From Ferruginibacter sp. (lineage in GTDB: Bacteria; Bacteroidota; Bacteroidia; Chitinophagales; Chitinophagaceae): a DNA stretch of 64,000 nt. A program made the position numbers and the translations under genes. Under the pieces are notes generated by a model, which saw nothing but the letters and a program-made list of their open reading frames with translations, did not search any database and was not told the origin of the DNA. Location: NCBI GenBank assembly GCA_013141115.1, contig JABFRP010000002.1:310001-374000 (forward strand), read 5' to 3'. Shown here one piece after another: positions 58,452-64,000 of this stretch; position 1 is the stretch's first letter; each line of letters starts with the position of its first letter.

Positions 58452-59342
58452 ATGGATAAAATATATTTAAGCGATGCAGGCCCCAAAGTTTCTCCTGCTA
58501 TTTATGGCTTCTGGAGGTGGAGTACAGAAGTGGATAATACAGTAGAAACAATGGAAAAAATTGTGAACCTGTGTCTTGAGCTGGGCATAAATACTTTTGA
58601 CCATGCAGATGTGTACGGCTCGTGGAAAAGTGAAGAAGTGTTTGGTAAAGTGCTGGCACAAAGATCTTTTAAAAGAGAAGATATTGTGTTGTTTACCAAA
58701 TGCGGATTAAATATTCCCAACCCGGGGAATCCTGATATCCGTATTAAACATTATAATACTTCTAAAGAACATATTGTACAAAGCGTGGATAATTCTTTAC
58801 GCAAATTAAAGACCGACTATATCGATATTTTTTTATTGGATCACCTGGATCCTGTTTCTAATTTGGAAGAAACCGCCCTGCAACTTGACCAGTTAAGAAG
58901 CTCGGGTAAAATAAAAAATATCGGTGTTGCCAACTTTACTGTTTTTCAACACCAGTTGCTGGCTTCTTATTTAAGAACACCGATCGTTACCAACCATATC
59001 GAATTAAATTTATTAAATACGGCTGCATTAGATAATGGCCAGCTGGACTATATCAAACAAAAATACATGCGGCCATTAGTATCTGCCCCACTTGCAGGCG
59101 GACGAATAGAAACCGGTACCGATAAACTAGCCATAAGAGTGCATCAGAAACTGGAAGATATTGGTAAAAAATATGGTGCCAATGTAGAATCAACTGCTGT
59201 AGCATGGTTAATTAAATTAGGCGCCTTACCTATTATTGGCACTACCAACGAACAAAGAATAAGAAATATCGTAAATGCTTTTTCTGTCGATCTGGACAGG
59301 CAGGATTGGTACGAATTATACCTGGCTTCCAAAGGCGAATAA
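58452..59342 (+). CDS. Aldo/keto reductase
   Basis: GINTFDHADVYGSWKSEEVFG; LKTDYIDIFLLDHLDP; GTTNEQRI. Confidence 0.92.
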   Translation: MDKIYLSDAGPKVSPAIYGFWRWSTEVDNTVETMEKIVNLCLELGINTFDHADVYGSWKSEEVFGKVLAQRSFKREDIVLFTKCGLNIPNPGNPDIRIKHYNTSKEHIVQSVDNSLRKLKTDYIDIFLLDHLDPVSNLEETALQLDQLRSSGKIKNIGVANFTVFQHQLLASYLRTPIVTNHIELNLLNTAALDNGQLDYIKQKYMRPLVSAPLAGGRIETGTDKLAIRVHQKLEDIGKKYGANVESTAVAWLIKLGALPIIGTTNEQRIRNIVNAFSVDLDRQDWYELYLASKGE

Positions 59343-59409
59343 TTATTTCTATCAACATTAAAATGGGATTAAACTTTTTATAATAAAATAAAAATGGCCG
59401 GGTTGTATT

Positions 59410-59440
59410 CAAATAGTCTATAATTTTGGTAGACTATTTG
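59410..59440. promoter_or_regulatory. GTCTA-N9-TAGAC palindrome, copy 6, with extended 11-bp perfect arms
   Basis: caaatagtcta-taattttgg-tagactatttg. Confidence 0.75.
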
Positions 59441-59467
59441 AGTAGCCTTACAAAATAAAAACTTTAA

Positions 59468-59743
59468 TTGATGATCTTATCATACAACAATATGCAACAA
59501 CTTTTACCTTCCATAATTGAAGGGCAGGTGATTTGCAATGCCGACATACCTGTTGGTGGTGCCCATGTATATTTTGTTCCCAGGCTGGAAGAATCTATCA
59601 CTACAGATGAAGGTGCATTTAAAATTGCCACCTGGATGCCATTACCAATAACATTAATTATTTGTCATAAAAATTACCAGAGCTGCAAGCTTACCGTTTC
59701 AAACACTGCACAAAAACTGGTCATCAAATTAAAGGAAAAATAA
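59468..59743 (+). CDS. Small carboxypeptidase-regulatory-like domain protein
   Basis: IEGQVICNADIPVGGAHVYFVPRLEESITTDEGAFKIATWMPLPITLIICHKNYQS. Confidence 0.65.
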   Translation: MMILSYNNMQQLLPSIIEGQVICNADIPVGGAHVYFVPRLEESITTDEGAFKIATWMPLPITLIICHKNYQSCKLTVSNTAQKLVIKLKEK

Positions 59744-59752
59744 AATTGCCTT

Positions 59753-60961
59753 ATGCACATCAATATTCTTGGATTTGCGATCCCCCTATTTGTTGGTTTA
59801 ATTTTAACCGAATATGTCATTTCCAAAAAGAAAGGGCTACCCTATTTTAATTTGCACAGTTCTATTGCCAACATTAGTATTGGTATTGCCGAAAGGCTGG
59901 CTGATGTTTTTGTGGCTGGTATATTTTATTATGTATACGATACTGTGCAGAAAAATTATGGGCTATTTAATATTAACTCCGGTGTATTTGTATGGATACT
60001 GTTGTTTTTAGCTACCGATTTTATCTGGTACTGGTATCATCGTCTGGGACATGAAATAAATATTTTCTGGATGGCGCACATTGTACACCACCAGAGCGAA
60101 GATTATAATTTAACTGTATCGGCACGTATAACCGTTTTCCAGGCCATACTACGTCATGGCTTTTGGCTGATACTACCATTGCTGGGTTTCAATGCCGGCA
60201 TGATAACAATAATACTTTTAGTACATGGCCTGTATCCATTCTTTATTCATACCCGTTTAATTGGCAAGCTGGGCATACTGGAATATATTTTAGTTACACC
60301 ATCACATCACCGTGTACACCATGCCAGCAACGAAAAATATTTAGATAAAAATTATGGCGATGTCCTCATCATCTGGGATAAACTGTTTGGCACTTTCCAA
60401 AAAGAAGAGGAAGCCCCGGTATATGGATTAACCAAACCGCTGAACACCTATAGTTTTCTATGGCAGCATTTTCATTTTTTTATAGAAATTGGGCTTGCCG
60501 TAAAACATACCCGTGGCTTTACAAAAAAACTAAAAGTGCTATTTGGCAAACCCGAAAAAGTAGACCCCTCTCTTCGTAAAAAGGCAGAGGAGATATTCAG
60601 CATTCGTCAAAGCCAGGTAACCATTGACAAGCCATTGAACAAGTATGTAGTTTGGCAAATGATCGTTTTGCTGATCAGCCTTTCTGTTTTTATTTTATTT
60701 GAGCAGTACACTTCTGTTAAAATAAAAGTGGCTTTTTCGCTGGTTACTATTTTAACACTCATTAATTGCGGCGCCATAATGGAACAAAAGCGCTGGGTAT
60801 TTTATATGGAATATATCAGGTTAGCAGTATTACTCTATTTGCCTTTTTACTCTACCAGTTACTGGCAAATGAAAACAGCACTCATCATTTTTGTATTGTG
60901 TATAATCATTTCTTACTACAACACTTTGCAGAAAAACTATTACCGTTATGTATTAAAATAA
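59753..60961 (+). CDS. Sterol desaturase / fatty acid hydroxylase family protein
   Basis: Histidine motifs HRLGHE, HIVHHQSED, HHRVHHASN. Confidence 0.92.
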   Translation: MHINILGFAIPLFVGLILTEYVISKKKGLPYFNLHSSIANISIGIAERLADVFVAGIFYYVYDTVQKNYGLFNINSGVFVWILLFLATDFIWYWYHRLGHEINIFWMAHIVHHQSEDYNLTVSARITVFQAILRHGFWLILPLLGFNAGMITIILLVHGLYPFFIHTRLIGKLGILEYILVTPSHHRVHHASNEKYLDKNYGDVLIIWDKLFGTFQKEEEAPVYGLTKPLNTYSFLWQHFHFFIEIGLAVKHTRGFTKKLKVLFGKPEKVDPSLRKKAEEIFSIRQSQVTIDKPLNKYVVWQMIVLLISLSVFILFEQYTSVKIKVAFSLVTILTLINCGAIMEQKRWVFYMEYIRLAVLLYLPFYSTSYWQMKTALIIFVLCIIISYYNTLQKNYYRYVLK

Positions 60962-61211
60962 AACTACCGACAAAATACAGCTGGTAAAATCAGCCAGTTT
61001 ATTTCTGACGCAAGTGTTCCGCTTTAGCGGCTTACTTGATGCCACTTGATTCTGCCGGAACGAGTCTGGGTTTAGAAAAAAATGTTGATTATATTTACTA
61101 CAGTTTAATACAGCAGCGCCATTGATTAATAATACTAATGAACATGGGTTGCTAACAATTGAGCATTTGTAATACTAAATCCGGACACAGTCCGGCAGAA
61201 TAAGTAGACAC

Positions 61212-61269
61212 AGGTGATCCTTCGGAACACCTGCGCCAGAGGATGATCCTTCGGAATAACTGCGCCAAG
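61212..61269. repeat. Two tandem 29-bp repeats (gRtgatccttcggaaNaNctgcgccaga/ag)
   Basis: aggtgatccttcggaacacctgcgccaga and ggatgatccttcggaataactgcgccaag. Confidence 0.65.
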
Positions 61270-61291
61270 GGGGGTAAAACATCAACAAACA

Positions 61292-61792
61292 ATGAAAATG
61301 GGACAACAGAAATTATTGAGGGAAAAAGTAATTAAGCTTTTTTATTTTTTGGCTTGCTACTTTTCTGTTTCGGGATGCAAATTTGATGAGAAGGTAATAA
61401 ACTATTTCATTCCTAGGGATTTTACAGGAAACATAGCTATAATATACAACAATGATTATCATTCTTGTGATGAAAGTTTAGTTAATTACCAAATACCAAA
61501 CGATGGTATACTGAAAGTTAAGTGTAGCTTCACTGATGGGGCGATAATTTCTAATTATATTCAAGAAAATAGCCTAGGCAATTACGACACATTAGACGTA
61601 GAAAATCCAGTTTTTAAACATGATACATCAAAAAATAGAATTTACTTTCCTAGAATTTTAAGTTTTTCTAAAGGAGTATCTAAAGAAGTTTATGTAAAAA
61701 CATTTTACATAGGCAAAGAAAAGGCTTCGAACTTGGAAAAAGATAGATTTTTTTTTGAGCGACGTCTCGAAGATTTAATAATTACTAAATAG
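61292..61792 (+). CDS. Hypothetical lipoprotein
   Basis: Hydrophobic N-terminus with lipobox-like FSVSGC. Confidence 0.55.
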   Translation: MKMGQQKLLREKVIKLFYFLACYFSVSGCKFDEKVINYFIPRDFTGNIAIIYNNDYHSCDESLVNYQIPNDGILKVKCSFTDGAIISNYIQENSLGNYDTLDVENPVFKHDTSKNRIYFPRILSFSKGVSKEVYVKTFYIGKEKASNLEKDRFFFERRLEDLIITK

Positions 61793-61888
61793 GAAGTTGG
61801 GCTTTCGTGGCAATGGGTCAGAAATGTTGTTACAAAAATAAACAATTAATTATCAGAATTAATTAAGCTTCACTGTTGGAGGTATCTT

Positions 61889-61978
61889 CGCCTTCGTTGG
61901 TAGCCAAGCTTCAACCAGCACGAGCCCTTGTTGGTATCGAAGCAAGGATAGTAAGCGTTGGCGTACCAACAACAACGG
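61889..61978. repeat. REP-like palindromic unit A (left)
   Basis: cgccttcgttggtagccaagcttcaaccagcacgagcccttgttggtat...gtaccaacaacaacgg; hairpin arms ttgttggta/taccaacaa. Confidence 0.75.
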
Positions 61979-62093
61979 GCAAAACAAAAAGAGCCGCAAT
62001 TAAAAATAGCCATCGCTGCAAGTTTTACAACAAGGTTTTGTTACTAAAGCTGTCAACTTTCACCCATAATAATTTTTCAAAATAATGTAAGGC

Positions 62094-62456
62094 TTAATCA
62101 TCAGCGTTAGTAAGTATACCAAAATCATCAATACCTGTGGCATAAAACTTTGCAGAGGAGTAATAGTAATCTTCTGGTAAAGTACACAAACCTGCTTTCA
62201 CAGGATTGTACTGAATATACTCAAGTTTCTGATTAAACACTTTAGAAGAACGCAATTCAATTGATAATGAATTACGTTCCCAAAATTGATACGTTCTATC
62301 TTTTGCAGCTACTTTAAATTGCTCTAGCAGAACAAGATTATTTTTCTGTAAATCTATTTTAAATTCTTGAGCCGTATACTTTAATAAACTATGCTGTATG
62401 GTTTGTAATGTTTGCCCTGGTAGCGGCTGCCATATCAGGTGCAGATGGTTATTCAT
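62094..62456 (-). pseudogene. 5'-truncated REP-associated tyrosine transposase (Y1_Tnp/RAYT-like)
   Basis: 120 aa from MNNHLHLIWQP; lacks the first 53 aa present in the second copy; homology ends at 62485 against a REP-like unit. Confidence 0.85.
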
Positions 62457-62486
62457 TATGACAAATGCATAGAGTTTTATTCTTTA

Positions 62487-62572
62487 GCCTTTGTTGGTAG
62501 CCAAGCTTCCCTCAGCACGAGCCGTTGGTATGCAGCCAAGCTCCATGTGCGGCGGCGTGCCGAACTGTATTT
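62487..62572. repeat. REP-like palindromic unit C (at truncation junction)
   Basis: gcctttgttggtagccaagcttccctcagcacgagccgttggtatgcag...; same head as units A and B. Confidence 0.7.
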
Positions 62573-62578
62573 CCTTCC

Positions 62579-62669
62579 TCGCCTTTGTTGGTAGCCCAGC
62601 TTCAACCAGCACGAGCCGTTGTTGGTATCGAAGCAAGGATAGTAAGCGTTGGCGTACCAACAACAACGG
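62579..62669. repeat. REP-like palindromic unit B
   Basis: tcgcctttgttggtagcccagcttcaaccagcacgagccgttgttggtat...gtaccaacaacaacgg. Confidence 0.75.
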
Positions 62670-62784
62670 GCAAAACAAAAAGAGCCGCAATTAAAAATAG
62701 CCATCGCTACAAGTTTTACAACAAGGTTTTGTTACTAAAGCTGTCAACTTTTACCCATAATAATTTTTCAAAATAATGTAAGGC

Positions 62785-63306
62785 TTAATCATCAGCGCTA
62801 GTAAGTATACCAAAATCATCAATACCTGTGGCATAAAACTTTGCAGAGGAGTAATAGTAATCTTCTGGTAAAGTACACAAACCTGCTTTCACAGGATTGT
62901 AATGAATATACTCAAGTTTCTGATTAAACACTTTAGAAGAACGCAATTCAATTGATAATGAATTACGTTCCCAAAATTGATACGTTCTATCTTTTGCAGC
63001 TACTTTAAATTGCTCTAGCAGAACAAGATTATTTTTCTGTAAATCTATTTTAAATTCTTGAGCCGTATACTTTAATAAACTATGCTGTATGGTTTGTAAT
63101 GTTTGCCCTGGTAGCGGCTGCCATATCAGGTGCAGATGGTTATTCATTATAACAAATGCATAGAGTTTTATTCTTTTCTGCTTCACTAAAAACTGCAAGC
63201 TTTTAATGATTTCATTCTTGTAGCGGTCGCCTTGTAACAATGGTTTCCATTCTAAAATGGTTGCGGTAAAAAATTGTGGCCAGTATTCCGGATAAATTTG
63301 TGGCAT
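62785..63306 (-). CDS. REP-associated tyrosine transposase (Y1_Tnp/RAYT-like), full length
   Basis: 173 aa; HUH motif NNHLHLIW; YIHYNPVKAGLC. Confidence 0.9.
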   Translation of the reverse strand: MPQIYPEYWPQFFTATILEWKPLLQGDRYKNEIIKSLQFLVKQKRIKLYAFVIMNNHLHLIWQPLPGQTLQTIQHSLLKYTAQEFKIDLQKNNLVLLEQFKVAAKDRTYQFWERNSLSIELRSSKVFNQKLEYIHYNPVKAGLCTLPEDYYYSSAKFYATGIDDFGILTSADD

Positions 63307-63410
63307 AGTGCTTACAAATTAATTAATTTGTATTAAAATAACAGTAGCAAATATCTATTTGATGTACGTGCCGTTTAGTATTTGGTTTGTGGCAGTGTTA
63401 GTGGCGCAAT

Positions 63411-63495
63411 GTTGTTGGTACGCCTGCGCTCATTTACCTCTGCTGCATACCAACAACGGCTTGTGCTGGTTGAAGCTTGGCTACCAACGAAGGCG
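63411..63495. repeat. REP-like palindromic unit D (inverted relative to A and B)
   Basis: gttgttggta...taccaacaac hairpin, then cggcttgtgctggttgaagcttggctaccaacgaaggcg, the reverse complement of unit A head. Confidence 0.75.
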
Positions 63496-63506
63496 AAAAA
63501 GAGTAG

Positions 63507-64000
63507 ATGACTAAAATAAATGTTATGACAGATAATTGGCGTTTTAAAACTAAATCAATAACAAAATACAATCCTCTTTATAGAGATGAAAACGGAAATT
63601 TTACAAAAAATGAATGGATTGTTTTTTTTCAAATCGGAGTTGTTTTTGATGAAAGAGTATTAACTTTTGAATCTTACCTGGAAGTAGAAGATAAATACAT
63701 TAAGGCAATTCTTTTATTTTTTAAATTTCACAATACTAGTAAAATAATTCTCAACAGCCTTGAAAAGAACAGTTTTCCAGAATATCCATACGAAGATAAA
63801 AAGGAATTGTTACTAGTTTATAATAAACTAAACGAGAACCATCATATAACACAGAATGAGCTTCCTATAGTTGCAAAGCTAATTTTAAGAAATTTAATTT
63901 GGGCTGAACTATTTGACAATGCTTCCAAGGAAATTGCAATTCGATTTGGATATGATTTTTACATGTATTTTAATTCTAATAAAAATCTTGACATTTTATT
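63507..64000 (+). CDS. Hypothetical protein, truncated by right window edge
   Basis: ATG at 63507, frame open to the end: MTKINVMTDNWRFKTKSITKYNPLYRDENGNFTKNEWIVFFQIGVVFDERVLTFESYLEVEDKYI...; absent from supplied ORF track because no stop is reached. Confidence 0.6.
   Translation, partial: MTKINVMTDNWRFKTKSITKYNPLYRDENGNFTKNEWIVFFQIGVVFDERVLTFESYLEVEDKYIKAILLFFKFHNTSKIILNSLEKNSFPEYPYEDKKELLLVYNKLNENHHITQNELPIVAKLILRNLIWAELFDNASKEIAIRFGYDFYMYFNSNKNLDIL

Larger units (their letters stand above)
61888..62485. repeat. Duplicated segment, copy A (second copy 62579-63176, offset 691 bp)
   Basis: About 600 bp with roughly eight mismatches by eye. Confidence 0.9.

Noticed and set aside
61212-61269. 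Possible CRISPR array
   Set aside because: Only two directly abutting 29-bp repeats without spacers and no cas genes; no CRISPR array seen in the window.
62477-62704. Arg/Ala-rich - strand ORFs 62477-62704 and 62484-62690
   Set aside because: They run through palindromic REP-like units and have no independent coding evidence.
61876-62776. Near-identical + strand ORFs 61876-62085 and 62525-62776 (…VSVGVPTTTGKTKRAAIKNSH…)
   Set aside because: They are translations of the duplicated REP-like/transposase flank; identity between them reflects DNA duplication, not coding constraint.

Overview
The window looks like a Bacteroidota chromosome segment (Chitinophagaceae-like by gene content, TAnnTTTG promoters, SusC-type TonB receptor and A+T bias). 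It is gene-dense and mostly + strand. From left to right it carries: a PBP1C C-terminus at the left edge; a MuiA/DUF4139 protein with an embedded carboxypeptidase-regulatory-like domain; a C1 peptidase; a tricorn-like protease; MaeB; an MlaE/MlaF-type ABC pair split by a GxxExxY gene that lies between perfect 26-bp inverted repeats; SucD; a 2061-aa alpha-2-macroglobulin; AspS; an Mrr-type nuclease; RarA; UvrA; and a SAM-I riboswitch with terminator upstream of homoserine dehydrogenase. The most notable region is about 40.6-61 kb. It is a co-directional sulfate-assimilation/siroheme block: cysH-cysD-cysN-cysE-cysK-cobA-cysJ-cysI, then an ALA-synthase-like gene, hemB, a precorrin-2 dehydrogenase, a TSUP permease and a TonB receptor. 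Six copies of a palindrome GTCTA-N9-TAGAC (one degenerate) recur in its intergenic spaces. Two unannotated short ORFs containing Cys-Cys lie upstream of cysH and of the TonB receptor. Two tandem tRNA-like units with apparent anticodons GCA (Cys) and CAU (Met) sit just downstream of the TonB receptor. The right end holds a REP-associated tyrosine transposase (RAYT/Y1-type) module with a 691-bp-offset duplication and palindromic repeat units on both sides. All calls come from reading the sequence; no database search was run.
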